64,000 bases of DNA from Diphasiastrum complanatum (Eukaryota; Streptophyta; Lycopodiopsida; Lycopodiales; Lycopodiaceae), in contig CM055094.1 of assembly GCA_029204225.1 (NCBI GenBank), positions 30,809,427 through 30,873,426 on the forward strand, in the 5' to 3' direction. The notes under the pieces are model-generated. The model made no database searches and was not told the origin of the DNA. It saw only the letters and a list, made by a program, of their open reading frames with translations. This document shows positions 11,302-22,861 of the stretch, piece by piece (position 1 is the stretch's first letter; every line of letters begins with the position of its first letter). Both the position numbers and the translations under genes were made by a program.

Positions 11302-14300
11302 GGGCGCGAACAGAATCCTGACTCCCGAGGGCCGATGGAATCGTTTTAGGGCCAGACGGTTCGAACGATTCGAACGGTTCGAACGATTCGAACGGTTCGA
11401 ACGGTTCGAACGATTCGAACGGTTCGAACGATTCGAACAGTTCGAACCGGGTCCGAACGATTCGATGGTTCGAACCGTAAAAGGCGGTTCGAACCGCAAT
11501 TCGATGCAACCTTGGAATGTGGATGGTGGGGATATTATTTATTTGCATGGCTTCATTGGGAGTTGGTTTATTGGGCAGAGACGGGATCAGTGGGACACCA
11601 TATTGATCTTGTTAGAGATGCATGTATTGTAACATGCTACTTCCCACTTGAGACATTGTCCTATGTTGAGAGTGTTGGATCCCCATTTGAGATCGATTAT
11701 TTGACATCATCACCTATGTTGAGAGAGAACATATACTACTTCTGGGAGATTTTAATGCCAGGGCTGTTGGATGCCAGATTAATATTCATGATGTGGAATG
11801 TTATGTCCCAGTTGTGGCCCTGACGTACCCTGGAAGGGCCAAGGACCAGGTGGATTAGGTGACTGTTAGTGGCGACCCACAACCCATGACAGGTGGGTCA
11901 GGTGATTGGCTATGGCGGGCCACAACCCACACCCCAGTTCTAGGCACCCCTGTCCTTGGGAGTGTCATACTAGGTGACTCGATGATTAGGCTCATCATGC
12001 ATTGACCAAGTTAACCCGCAGCCAGGTGGGCCGTTACTAGGGTTAGGTCCAAGGGACCATCTAGACATGGTTGGGGTAGGGGGTAGCTAAACATGAAGTG
12101 GGCTACATATCCATGGGTCAGGATTGACATGGCATGCCAGGTGGACTGATCACCCACATAGTGGTGGCATGTGTCACATGATGTTTAAAGGTTACATAGG
12201 ATGGGAGGAGATCATTTTTTCACTGGCTCGTTGGTTTCTTGAGGAGCTTGGACAACTAAGCACCTCACATTTGGTATCGAGAAAATTGAGTGTGTATGAC
12301 TCATGGGGGTTTACCTCGGTCACATAGTGACAGCAGAGGGTATTGCTGTAGATCCAGATAAGGTGGCTGTAATAGTGAGTTGGCCTTCATCTACTAATAT
12401 TTGTCAGCTATGGTCATTCTTGGGTTTTTGCATATTTTATCATATATTCGTCTTGACCTACAAGTTGGTAGTTGCTCCATTGACAGACCAGTAATGTGGG
12501 AATAACATTTTGGTTATTAGGGTGAAGGAAACTGAGGACAATTTTGAGGAACTGAATTTTTTTTATGCTAAAAACTTTCGTTAGCTAAAAACCTCAGTGC
12601 AGCACTTTGTATGGTCTGGCACCAGTGCCTTGGACATGCTCCAGTGCTGGGGCTGGAGCTGGCACCCTGGCATTCAGCTAGTTCACCTCGTCCCCCCACC
12701 CACCTTCCCCTGGCCTGGTGGATGCCCATGTGCACTCTCTGATCTAAAAGAGGCTATGGACTGTGAACATGGTATCCATTTTGTAGCAATGTAGGTGCTT
12801 CCGCATTCCATGCATTAAGTTCACATCCCGTTACACATAGTTGGAGCCTACTCATGCATAGTATAGTTCCAGACGTTTAGAATGAATAGAGCTAAGTTCT
12901 AATACCAAATGATTCAGAAAAGACCCAAAGAAAACAAAATTCTTTTTAAAAAGTAAACACTTGAAATCTCGAAAAATTATACCTACTTGAAACCAAAAAT
13001 CAGTGTCAAACCGATCATGAACAATCAATCATGAGCGCACAAAATGTGGTGAACTTCAAGTAGCAGACGTCAAACTTACATATTTTTTTTGACAGCCTTA
13101 AAATGCTTGTGTATACTTCTAATTATAAGTTCCAAAATTTTCTGATTGCTGGCTTAACGTCTTTGCCCCCAAGATGGGAGGCCAGACTCCAACCCTTCTT
13201 AACATCAAACACAAAACACTGAACCACTCAAACCAGCTCCCCTGAAACTGATTGCTCATTATAATACAGTAACGCGGCCCATAGGTGCTGTCCACAGTAC
13301 AATCTGTCCTATGACAGCGGCCAACAGGCTTCAAAACTTTTACATGAAAAAAAAAATTATCACTGCAAATCTCAAAAAGGATCAAATGATAGCAAATGGA
13401 CGTCTGGATGAAGCCTAACGTCATTTTTCTCAATCACAAAGCCTGATCAACCATCTCATCCACCCAATGCCCATTCTTGAAGTTAATTAATCTTGTAGAA
13501 TGACTTTGGTCTCATTGTTAATATTTGTGCTCTGCTCCTAGAAGGAAGAAAATGTAGAACTTTTCCAATCAAACAAGACGTGTCCTACAATGAGCCAGTA
13601 AAGTGAAGCATTAGGTAATACCTTTAATTGCAAACAAGCATATCCTTTGTGGATGGATTACATGAGGCCATAAGGCCACCTTCATGTTAAAAAAAGAGTA
13701 TATATAATGTGACGCACCCACAAAATTTGCTAGAAGCAAATGTACTTCTATGTTGCATGCAAAGAACAAAAAGTATCAGAGTGAAAGATCTTGTTTCTTA
13801 GAAAAACTCTAAGCTATGACAAGGGTAGAAACATATTTTACTTGTGCTATGGATCATTTACTGTACTAATCTGCGGATGACTAATGTTGTCCTTGAAGCC
13901 ACTGAAATATGTACATATGCAAAACTACTCCAAAAAAGAAATTGTGGTTGCTTTAAAAAATGTATGTTAGGTCAATGGTTCATACCAAAACATATATCCA
14001 AAGGTCCCAGGCAGAATTTGCATGCAGATTCTAATTCTTTTTTAATTGATCCAGATTGCAGTTTGCAATAATCTTGGATGTTTGCTTCTAACTGTTGTAG
14101 ATAAGCATGTCTTTTGAAATTAAACCTTCGATTTCTCTCAATAGTTTTTGAAGAGTTGTGGATTATTACCACTACTGCTATTCTTTTAATATACCTTGAC
14201 AGGGTATCTCTACAGTGTCATGATGCAGCTATGATGATCATGGAATCCTATTTGCTTTAAAAGCTCATTTTTTATGTCACCCTTCAGGCTAGAGTTCATT

Positions 14301-15119
14301 GAAATTTGTTTTGCACCACAGTCCCTTATTTTGATTATTTGTTACAGCTTGACCAATACACCTCCTAGTCACTGTTTGATATTTCGAGCAGTTAAAGCAC
14401 CTGATTTGGGGCCTATGCCTTTGCTGATATGTATAAAAGCTATTTTTAGTACAGATTCTTCTATTTGGTCTTTGTTTATTCTTGGGCGTGATGATTTGAG
14501 CAGGGATGTCCTACCATCCAACTCATCATACCCTTTATTATGAAAGTTTACCTCTTCAATGTCTCCATAGAGTTGGAATCTACTTGTCTTCTTTTACTGT
14601 CTGCACACATGATTTTACACTAACTTTGTTGGTATTTGCTGATTATGGTTTCATCACATTTGTAATTCTTTCTGACAAGATGAGCCTTTGTCAGGAGTCT
14701 TACCGAGTTATTTTAGCTCACAGTGGTCCTTCGCTCATTATCGTTTACCAGAGGAGACTCATGCCATTGTGGCATTTGGACCCCAGAAAAATACCGTAAT
14801 TGTTGTGGGCACAGATGGAAGGTAGTTATCCAATTTAATTCTAGCAGTTTATACTACTTTATTTGGGGATCATATCTGAATTGATGTTGTTAATTGATAG
14901 GTTTCATGGTACTTGATACATTGTGATGGTGAAGCTTATGTTGAAGTAGAGTTTTGAGACTGCTAGACTCTCCTGCATTGTTGCTTTGCTGTGAATAACT
15001 GGCCTGGGTTCTTGTGTTGCAGTTTTTATAAATGTGTGTTTGATCCTGCTCATGGTGGAGAGATGGTACAACAAGAGTATACAAAGTTCTTGAGAATGGA
15101 GGAAAATAATGTGACGTAA
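5248..15119 (+). CDS. ATG18a: Autophagy-related protein 18 (ATG18/WIPI PROPPIN), four exons
   Basis: Exons 5248-5964, 7566-7851, 14695-14821 and 15023-15119, all with GT..AG introns, join in phase to 408 aa, close to the length of plant ATG18a proteins. ATG18 is a seven-bladed beta-propeller that binds PI3P and PI(3,5)P2 on the phagophore and endosomes and works with ATG2 in membrane expansion. Visible signatures: [23 protein letters not shown] at the N-terminus, [34 protein letters not shown], and the lipid-binding LRRG at residues 240-243, whose Leu is the first codon of exon 2. Then follow [18 protein letters not shown], a low-complexity loop, and the last blade ([20 protein letters not shown], then a C-terminal exon with GGEM). 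The start is the first ATG after a TATA/UTR and gives MARLVESG. The gene looks intact. Assignment to the 18a/c/d subgroup is inferred from length and lack of a C-terminal BCAS3 domain. Confidence 0.95.
5965..7565 (+). other. ATG18 intron 1
   Basis: 1601-bp GT..AG intron (GTAAAC donor, ACCAG acceptor). It is non-coding; its only structure is the tandem duplication at 6481-6907. Confidence 0.9.
6481..6907. repeat. Tandem duplication, about 217 bp unit, in ATG18 intron 1
   Basis: Unit 1 (6481-6697) and unit 2 (6698-~6907) share an opening TAAGNACATGCCATRACT, a middle AATGCTCAAGAT, then GGGAGAATGG, GAGGATAGCTAC, CCTGTTCTTGG and a closing AGTAGATCT. Scattered substitutions and small indels show the duplication is old. 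Confidence 0.8.
8738..8745. repeat. hAT target-site duplication, left copy
   Basis: GAATGTGG directly before the CAAGGTTGCATC end. The identical copy is at 11515-11522, directly after the opposite end. Confidence 0.93.
8758..8851. repeat. hAT left subterminal GGTTCGAACC motifs
   Basis: Several copies of the palindrome GGTTCGAACC and close variants (ATTCGAACAGG, ATTTGAACCGG, GGTTCGAATCG) lie within 100 bp of the left end. Clustered subterminal motifs are typical transposase-binding sites in hAT elements; that role is inferred here. Confidence 0.7.
9329..10674 (+). pseudogene. hAT transposase relic, at least three exons
   Basis: Transposase cuts and inserts the element via an RNase H-like DDE fold. 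Exon ending at 9582: [21 protein letters not shown], then [13 protein letters not shown]. Intron 9583-9908 (GTACGT..CTAG). Exon 9909-10104: [36 protein letters not shown]. Intron 10105-10360. Exon 10361-10674: [24 protein letters not shown], a frameshift, then [12 protein letters not shown]. These blocks match the DUF659 and catalytic part of plant hAT transposases. Exon 2 has two TAG stops, each one C-to-T change from CAG, and exon 3 has a further TAG. The C-terminal dimerisation domain is not seen; CA-repeats occupy its place. The 5' end (a proline-rich frame from 9189) is uncertain. Confidence 0.88.
10800..11301. repeat. (CA)n-rich, poly-C and (CT)n microsatellites inside hAT
   Basis: About 430 bp of interrupted CACACA repeats (10800-11230), then a run of C (11266-11279) and a (CT)n tract to 11301. 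Open frames here are translations of the repeat. Confidence 0.9.
11356..11500. repeat. hAT right subterminal 9-bp tandem repeats
   Basis: Ten head-to-tail copies of ACG(G/A)TTCGA span 11356-11445, followed by further GGTTCGAACC motifs up to the right end. This is an expansion of the same palindromic motif found at the left end, which supports a shared function at both termini. Confidence 0.85.
11736..11853 (+). pseudogene. LINE endonuclease scrap
   Basis: Reading from 11736 gives [25 protein letters not shown] is a conserved motif of the APE-type (EEP) endonuclease of non-LTR retrotransposons, which nicks target DNA. Only about 40 codons are recognisable. The hAT element ends about 220 bp upstream and may have inserted into the same LINE-derived DNA. 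Confidence 0.55.
12250..12494 (+). pseudogene. Gypsy reverse transcriptase C-terminal scrap
   Basis: The frame from about 12303 reads [35 protein letters not shown] and APLTD. This is the end of the Ty3/gypsy RT thumb leading to RNase H. It lacks the catalytic core and is an isolated fragment in ATG18 intron 2. Confidence 0.8.
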
Positions 15120-17500
15120 ATATTTCTTCATGTGCATGGCTCTTTATTAGGTTGTACAGAGCAAAATTTATCTGAAAATGCATTTATATGGAAGACCATA
15201 TTTCCTACCGGAAAAGTTTTCAGCTGTAAATAAGATCACTTGTACAATTGTTTTAGAAGATTCTTTGTGCTTATCTATGGTTACTGTCAAGCTACAAATC
15301 TGCTGTGTATCACTATGTTTGTAGTAGTGACAAAATACTGCTGCGCAGCTACATTCTCATGGCATTTTCAATGTTGCTATTATTTCATAAGGTGATCTTT
15401 CTTGAATTAGATTAAGCTGATCGATGCACTGATTGACTACTAAATGCAAGTAATTATTGCAATTTTCAAATGTCTACAAGTTTCATCATTGCATTAGTTA
15501 CTTTGCAGTTTCAACGTTAGGTTTAAGTAAAGTTCATTTAAGCACCCATCATCACATAAATCTTTCTATGTAAGTATATTTTGTAATCCAGGTGGCTAGC
15601 ATACAGCCTGCTTCTAGTTGTGAATGTTTATCACACTACACTTCAATTGAGCATACTGTTGGTGTCTTATAGAGAATGATTTCTTGGAACGTGATCACTT
15701 GAATACAGAATCTAAAGAGGCACTTCTTCATTGCACTTCTCTATAAACCTTTTTACAAAGTTCGGTCAATTTGGGTGCTGCTATATCATTTTGATTGCTT
15801 TCTTGAACTGAATGCAATGAAAGGCTTGATGCACTTTTATTTTGGGATACGATTATGAAAAAATGTTGTGATTCGTTGTTGAAGATATTATTTCAGTCTG
15901 AACGAAACAAATAACTGAACTACAAGAATCAAAGAGTTAAAATTTTTAGGTTGCGGCGGTGGATAACATGAGGTGTTATCACTACAAGGTTTCCTTCCGT
16001 TCACTTTTAACACATTGGACATTGGAGCAATTTTAAATGTGCAATGCTTGAATTTTGCACAGTTGAGATCAGGTAATTTTCTCCATCAAGACACTATATA
16101 AACACGGGAATAAAAAGTTAACCCTTTTAACAGGTAGTGACTGGCAGAGGACAAGCTTTCTTGTGAATGTATCTCAAATGGGATGACAAAATGCTTCTGT
16201 GTTATAGAAAGGGCAGCTTTTCATGTAGGTAGCAGGTAATAAAAAAGGACAAAAAAGTACCAACACAGTTTGGGCATATGTGAGAAAGGCAGTCGAAATT
16301 ACCTTCACATATTTGTCAGCAAAAAGTAACTGCTTAAGCTGGTTCAAGGCATGTGAGGCAGGTGCATTTCACAATAGTTTATGGAACCAGCTGGGTCGAG
16401 CAGGTTTCACATGGACCCAGCTGAGCTTGTTCAGACACATGAGCTAGATGCAATCTACAACGTCACCACCTCTTGTACTGTGGAACTGGTGAAATCTGGC
16501 AGGTTCCACAGTGCAGCAGCATTTGGATTTGTTTTTTCATTTTATTCCTTTTTACATGCTAGTGGATGGTTAGGGCTTGTGCTAACATCACTAGGAGGTT
16601 CTGGATGTAACTTCCTGATCATGATGTCAGCATCACTATGAAGTGGGTTACACTTGGTAACCCACCTTGGACCTCTGTTTACCTGGTGAGAAAAATCAAT
16701 CTTGCTATGTAACTCAAAAGAACCTTAAAATGCAGCAGGAAACACCAGAGCTGAAATGTCAAAGAAGCTCAACTTTTTATTGGTTATTGATAACATTGTC
16801 AACTGGACTAGTTAGTGCCAATAGTAGCCTCTTTATCCATTGAAAAAGTGGAAATGAATGGTAGCTAGGTTTTGGCTTGCGTGCTGTAGATGTAATTCAA
16901 GAGTCTGAACAACTTGATTTATTTCTCTTCACAAGAGTAATGGACAATTGTTTTCAAGGCTAATCTGGATATTCTTTAACCTTTCCACTTAAAATGTAGA
17001 CCAAATTCCATATCCACTTCAGCCATTGTTGGAGAAATAATATTTTTTGAAATGAGCAAATTAGGCCATGTTGTAAAGGTGACCTCCTCGGTTTATCTTG
17101 TTGTGCTATTTGTACACTATAACAAAGCAATTTCAAAATTGTAACTTTTATATCTTTCCTGATGCTTTGTTGAAGATATCTGAAAATGAGATGCTCTCGG
17201 TCTTTTTTGTCACATGCGAATTTTTATTCTTGGCCTTCAATCTTTTTCGAGAAAGCAGAGTAAAGTGAAAGGCTTTGCTTGCCCTTGTTTTTTGAATGTG
17301 ACAATCCAACTAGGGCAATATTGACCCCTAGAAGATACGTCTTACCCGAAACCAATAGATTATGGACAACATTTATAATTAGGATTCAATCTAAATCTAT
17401 TCCTATGATCTAGATCGGCCTACCTAGGGGCTAATCATTCGACAAAATCCAACTATCCTTTGGACCCTAAACCCTAAACCTTTATCTTTTATTTTTAATT
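15120..17500. other. Non-coding interval after ATG18
   Basis: AT-rich DNA following the ATG18 stop. It should hold the 3' UTR and polyadenylation region, but I cannot place the cleavage site. No repeat family or conserved coding block is recognisable. Confidence 0.6.
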
Positions 17501-17502
17501 CA

Positions 17503-18084
17503 TTGGCTAACTTAGGTCTTTTCTATTTTCAATCCTCAAGTTGGTTTCAGGATGCCGTCGACTTAGGTTATGGGGAGCCCCTTTCTCCAGCTAACCATTT
17601 TATTCAGACATTGATATGTTGCATGAAAAAGGTCGCTACAATGCATGATTTTACTATTGAAACTGATCGGGCTACATGTCTTGCTGCTGGACCTGAAGAT
17701 AGAGTCCTTTGTCTTATTGATCTACATGGTACTTTGGATTGGGTTAGGATATACGTAGAATTTATTAAGAAAAATGATCCTTTGGATACCGTGGAGACCC
17801 TATTTGGTGATATTGCTATTTTTGCTGATAAATTTGAGGAAGAAGAGAGGTTTTTTAACTCACACATCAAAAAAGTCTTTGCTTGTCTAGAGAAAGAAAA
17901 CGGTACTTCTTCTACTGAGTCTGCCACTTCCCCTATCCTCGATGCACCTCTATCTCCACATCCACTTGTCTTTATTGATGATCTTGAAGAAGATAGCGCC
18001 TCACAATTTGAGCTCTTCTCTCAGGATATTTGTGAGATCGGTGATCAGTCCACTTATGAATTTTGTCAGTCCAAAAGTTGCTAA
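17503..18084 (+). CDS. Unidentified coding-like open frame
   Basis: 193 open codons without an ATG at the start (position 17503 is TTG); the first in-frame Met is at about 17620. The frame stays open upstream of 17503 for some codons, suggesting a 5'-truncated or spliced unit. The product is acidic, not low-complexity (CLIDLHGTLDWVRIYVEF, LFGDIAIFADKFEEEERF), with an Asp/Glu-rich tail. I recognise no family. A further coding-like stretch follows at 18300-18580, so both may be remains of one transposon-borne or captured gene. Chance openness cannot be excluded. Confidence 0.3.
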   Translation: MANLGLFYFQSSSWFQDAVDLGYGEPLSPANHFIQTLICCMKKVATMHDFTIETDRATCLAAGPEDRVLCLIDLHGTLDWVRIYVEFIKKNDPLDTVETLFGDIAIFADKFEEEERFFNSHIKKVFACLEKENGTSSTESATSPILDAPLSPHPLVFIDDLEEDSASQFELFSQDICEIGDQSTYEFCQSKSC

Positions 18085-18299
18085 ATTCCTCTGGTTCCCA
18101 GTCAAACTATTGAATTCGAAGCTGCACTCACTTCCTTTAAACTTTGGAGCCTTCCTAGGGTGAATTTTCTTGCTCCCCTTCCAATTGAACTTTGGATCAT
18201 GCTTACTCATCTTACTAATAAAGATGTACAGACTTGTAGAGACTTGCCGCTCTGCATAAAAGAATTTTTCTAGAGACTCTTATTGCATTTGACACCATC

Positions 18300-18580
18300 A
18301 TCTGTATGAACAAGCTCGATCCATTCCGCTGTTCTTCTGAGCACACCTGGGCCAGAGTCAGAGGACACTTTGAGACTGGCTTCAACCGTATATGCATCTT
18401 CATTAAGCCCGCATATGGAATAAAAAACTTTTCTTTAAATGCCGTTGTGGTGATAAATGCAAGAGTAACTCCTTTGTTATTTGGTTTGACCATGCAGTAT
18501 GGTTCATGATGAATAATCTTAATAAGTTCTTTCCTGGTGCTTCCCTTCAAAATCAAGTCAACGCTTTCTTCCTCTAGCTA
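18300..18580 (+). pseudogene. Unidentified coding-like stretch with Cys cluster
   Basis: Two frames give protein-like text: LDPFRCSSEHTWARVRGHF followed by FNRICIFIKPAYG. After a frameshift comes KKLFFKCRCGDKCKSNSFVI, then WFDHAVWFMMNNLNKFFPG. The C-x-C-x3-C pattern and aromatic content look like a decayed protein. Family unknown; it lies 220 bp after the open frame at 17503-18084. Confidence 0.3.
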
Positions 18581-19729
18581 CATAAGCCCGCATCACTATA
18601 TACATGGTTCATCACGTTTTGGTTTGATACTCATTTCAGTTGGGTAGCACGGACTACCATCACATTAATCTACTTTGTGAGTAGGAATCATTGGTCTTGT
18701 TGTTGGCCCGCTATAGCGGCTACAACACTTAAATTTTTTTTTTTTGCTACCTGGCTGCGTTTTACAACAAACTATCATGATTGATAGTTACTATGCACTC
18801 ATAGTTAGCATAAGTATTTTGTTGACAACCCAACGATGCCAACAATCGCAAGAATAATGCATTGTATGCAACGATTGTGCATGTCAGTGATACGTTGAAA
18901 GTCAACGCTGATGACAACCACTTGGTTCATGGCTATACACACACATTTTTTGGTTGATTGATAAGCACATAGTATTAACCTTGTGCGGCTGACAACGACA
19001 AGGATCACTTGTTTTTTCATGGATCTGCTACTTCAGTGACCTACATAGAGATCTGTTTCCGCTAATCCACTGCTACAACGATCCGCTTCCAATACATATA
19101 CTGATATGCATTTATCCTACGTAGAATGGGTCGGCATATATGGCGATTCAATCGCTGTCTTCTTAACACTTTTTTACCATGTAATGCTCTCACAAATTGT
19201 CATTGAATTGAGCGAAGGCAAAATACTTACAAGGTATAATGTATGTAAGGTCACCAGTAGTCTACACTACTAGAACATAACACTACATATATTTAGCGTT
19301 GTTTAGGATTGAAGCATACCTCGATCATAGGTACTACACCTTTACCATATACATCTATAGAGTCGGGTTTTTCTATCGTACTGGCAATGGTTCATGACGA
19401 ATAATGGTCTGCAGAAGTCTCATATCTCTGGTTATAGCTAAATTAATGATGTGAACTCATCTAAAAAGTATTGTTTTGAAAATGCATGAAGAATTGATAG
19501 TAGCGAATACATTATGGCATCTTCACAGGATAACACATCCACCTCTATTCAGGTATGAGCTTTATCTATGTTATTGAGTTTGACGAAGCAAAAACGTTAT
19601 CAAGTAGGAGTTTTTTTCAAATCCGCATTAACACCTTGTTAATTACTATAACTTTTCATTGCTTACACGGTAGGTTTTAAACTGTAATCGATTTAACTCA
19701 AGACGTATAAGTATGTGGTTTCTCTTGGT

Positions 19730-20210
19730 TAAAGTACTCTTGGAATGCGTGGATTTGCGCGAGAGTCGAAATAGTCTCTATGGTTAGTATGGCTTGGAGT
19801 TGCCCTAACACAACGGTCGAGACTATACAAGCCAATGTTATTCTTCTTTATTGCAGCCTAAATAACTACGTAGATTTCACACGTGCCCTTTCAAGTTTAT
19901 ACTAGTAACAAAACTAGGACTCGAGCTTGAGCACCCTTGGAAAGCATGGATATTCTCAAGGGTCTTGACACCATTACACGACCTATTATACGGGTCCACG
20001 GGTTAGTATGGCATGGATTTTCCCTAATACCGTTGTACACGTGTCCTTGCTCACTTTAGGTATTAAACTTTTCGTGAAAACGATTTACACCTGTTTATAG
20101 CAAGTGTCCTTCTGTTGATTTTTGTATAAAAAGATAATTTCAAATGATATGGACTAATGCCAAATACACTGATTAGTACGGTTTCCATCCTGATACGGTA
20201 AAAGATGGCT
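19730..20210. repeat. Degenerate direct repeats, about 200-bp period
   Basis: Segments near 19737 and 19937 share CTTGGAAWGCRTGGAT and, further on, GGTTAGTATGGCWTGGA followed by CCCTAAYAC. A weaker third trace lies near 20167. Old and diverged. Confidence 0.4.
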
Positions 20211-20535
20211 TAGCCTATCGCTAAATTTCACACTTGAATGAGAAAATTGGACTATGAATTTCTATTTCAACTAAGCTGTTAAGTAGCAAAGCTTATTTTG
20301 TACATGGATAACATCTGACATTCAGCATTGACACCTATCTTCCTCACATACTAACTTGCGCGGTTTTGTGTTGTGGGATGGTGGCAGGTACTAGCTGGAT
20401 GTCTTGAAATAATTCTTGTTTTATGGTGCTTTATTGTACTGTATTTTACTTCTCAACTACATTTTACCTTGTTGGCTTATGAATGAAGGTTTCAAAGGGT
20501 TTGGTCTTGCTTAAGCAAGAGGAACTATGTGTATG

Positions 20536-20537
<2 letters not shown>

Positions 20538-20608
<71 letters not shown>
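20538..20608. repeat. (CT)n microsatellite
   Basis: 71 bp of uninterrupted CT dinucleotides. Confidence 0.97.
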
Positions 20609-20610
<2 letters not shown>

Positions 20611-21658
20611 CATGTTTAGTTTTGTAGCTGAGAGTGATGGTTTATGTGTAACTATGTGCATATAGGAGTGCAAGCAATCTCCCTCTATGACCAAGTCTGA
20701 GTATTTCCATGGAAGGTGTGCAAACCATTACATCAATATTGCAACCTTGAGAGCACATCAAATTCATAGCCAAAGATACTTGCAAAATGCACGATGCTCA
20801 AAGCTCAATGATAAGAACTTACAAAAACATATTCCTGTGTATTGTCTGAGATTGGTAATTCATTCTCCCTTAGTAGCACTGCTCGCTTTTGATATATGAA
20901 ATCCGTTGCAAAGCATTTAGCACAACAAATTTAAAGTCAAATATATTGACTCACAAAGTAACATGAACTAGTGAAAGTCATTGGTTTTCAACTATGGTCT
21001 CTAGATGAAAGATTTGATTAATACATGACATAAGGCTAGATTGGAAGTCCGAATGCAACTTTAAGTTTATGAGAAATTCAAGTGCTTTGCACCCTGGATT
21101 CCTTCAGGCACTCCACATTAAAATTCAAGATTATTATTGTCACTGTTATTCATTGGAAATAAACCGAAAGATCCATGAAGGTACACTATAAGCTCTGCAC
21201 TCTTTAGCCACACCCCGAAAGATTTGTAGCCTTTTCAGTCAAACTTAAATCAAGGGGTTAACAAAAGGTGACATATCTAGAGGAGGATTTGCCTAGCTTG
21301 CAAAAGTTTTGGACCAAACAAACTATTTAGACATCGTTACTATAAACTCTGATGGTTTGGGAATAGAAGACACTAATAGTTGGACATGGTTTTCATGTAG
21401 ATGTTTACTATGAATCCAATCATTGTAGAAAAAGCAATATACCTATTGCATAAGAATAATCCAACAATGGATATCAGAAAGCTTAAATACAGGAGGTTGA
21501 GATTGTGTAACCTATAACTATTTTGTAGATGTTTGAGGGAAAAAACCTGATTTATGTTGCAATTTCAATGCCATGCACTGACAAATTTGTGAACTTAGGA
21601 GGACAACCCTCACAAATGGTGGTTCTTCTGGAAAATGTTGCCTAGTCCTCTAAAGTGG

Positions 21659-21850
21659 TACCTCAAAATGAGATTTAAAGTTCATATGTTGAAATTCAAA
21701 GTAAGGCTATTAGCAATCATCATTCTTGTATCATTCACACAAGATGAAAGGTGCTACCTCAAAATGAGATTTAAAGTTCATATGTTGAAATTCAAAGTAA
21801 GGCTATTAGCAATCATCATTTTTGTATCATTCACACAAGATGAAAGGTGC
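21659..21850. repeat. 96-bp tandem duplication, nearly perfect
   Basis: Units 21659-21754 and 21755-21850 differ at one internal base (CATTCTTG versus CATTTTTG), plus a C/T at the far edge. The near identity indicates a recent duplication. Confidence 0.92.
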
Positions 21851-22861
21851 TATTGAAGGAGTTGGCCATCTCTTTCATGTACTTAAAAAAACCAAAATGT
21901 AAAAAAAAAATACTCATACCAACTTGACATCAATTTCCTTCAAAAATAAAGCAAACCAAAGCTACTAAATGAAACCAGCAAAAGCTGCATTGACAAATTG
22001 ACATTCAAAGCCCACTTTAAAGCACTGATAACTCTTGTAAAGCATGTAAAGCAAGGCGAAATTGATGACTTTTCTGCAGTGACATGACAGAATTTGAATA
22101 ACTATGCTGGATCATTCAGCTCTTCCTTGCCAAGCTCTACGATATTCTCATGTTGCACCCAAATCGGAAGGAGATAGATTTAACCACCCTGATCCCCATC
22201 CATTGTGAAGTTGAACAATGACACTGACATCCTTTGATTTGCCTTTGAAGCTTTTTTGGAAGGAAACTTTCCTCCATAATCATTTGCTCACGCACTTGCG
22301 GCCCAAACCATGCACTTAACAAAACAGGTTTTGATTGTCTCCCTACACACCTAAAGCCCCAGCGCTCCTCCTTGCTCTCCCCCAAACACAGGATTTTGCA
22401 AGCACTTCAATTTTGTGGATAGCCATAATCACATATTCCATTCAATACTGGAGAATTTCTGGTAGCATACTGGCACACCACATTCAAGAAATACATATCA
22501 AAACGAAGATGCCGGATATTGAGTCCAGGTAAGTCTTCCACAGAAAGTTAAATTTAAAATTTTCAAAATAGTTCTCAACAGTGGAACGGAAAGGCATGAT
22601 GATGGAAGACATTTAGCCAGACGTACCTTGTATATGATGGTGCTTGTTGGAACCATCCAAGGCGGATGAACAAGTTGTGGCGGTTTCATCCAGTGCTAAG
22701 GTTAAATAATAAACAATATGATATGTATGAATGATTACACAACTCTATGCTTTTCAGCATAGGAGTGAAAGAATTTGTGCGGGAGCAGGAACTTTTTTGA
22801 AATATCTGATGGCAATTTTTGCAGGCAGGCTCAACACAGATTATGCATCCTGATTATTCCT

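Larger units (their letters stand above)
8746..11514 (+). mobile_element. hAT-superfamily DNA transposon with 8-bp target duplication
   Basis: The ends are CAAGGTTGCATC at 8746 and its exact inverse GATGCAACCTTG ending at 11514. They are flanked by the direct 8-bp duplication GAATGTGG (8738-8745 and 11515-11522). An 8-bp duplication, short inverted ends and many subterminal GGTTCGAACC sites are hAT hallmarks, and the interior encodes hAT-type transposase segments. Length 2769 bp. The element sits in sense orientation inside ATG18 intron 2 and must be spliced out with it. Its transposase is broken, so any movement would need enzyme supplied in trans. Confidence 0.93.
7852..14694 (+). other. 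ATG18 intron 2 (6843 bp), host to several transposons
   Basis: GT..AG intron between exon 2 and exon 3. It contains a (CT)n tract (8553-8570), a bounded hAT element (8746-11514), a LINE endonuclease scrap (11736-11853) and a gypsy RT scrap (12250-12494). The remainder, 7852-8550 and 12500-14690, is AT-rich with no recognisable coding. Confidence 0.9.
18600..22861. other. Intergenic interval between ATG18 and the GT34-like gene
   Basis: No gene is recognised. It contains the repeats at 19730-20210, 20538-20608 and 21659-21850. The last part, just below 22862, should hold the 3' UTR of the minus-strand glycosyltransferase gene. Confidence 0.6.

Noticed and set aside
10860-11632. Open frames rich in His-Thr and Phe-Glu-Arg repeats
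   Set aside because: They arise from (CA)n repeats and the 9-bp hAT subterminal array.
11261-11823. Open frames crossing the right end of the hAT element as a gene
   Set aside because: They span a transposon boundary and target duplication; only the GDFNAR scrap downstream is recognisable.
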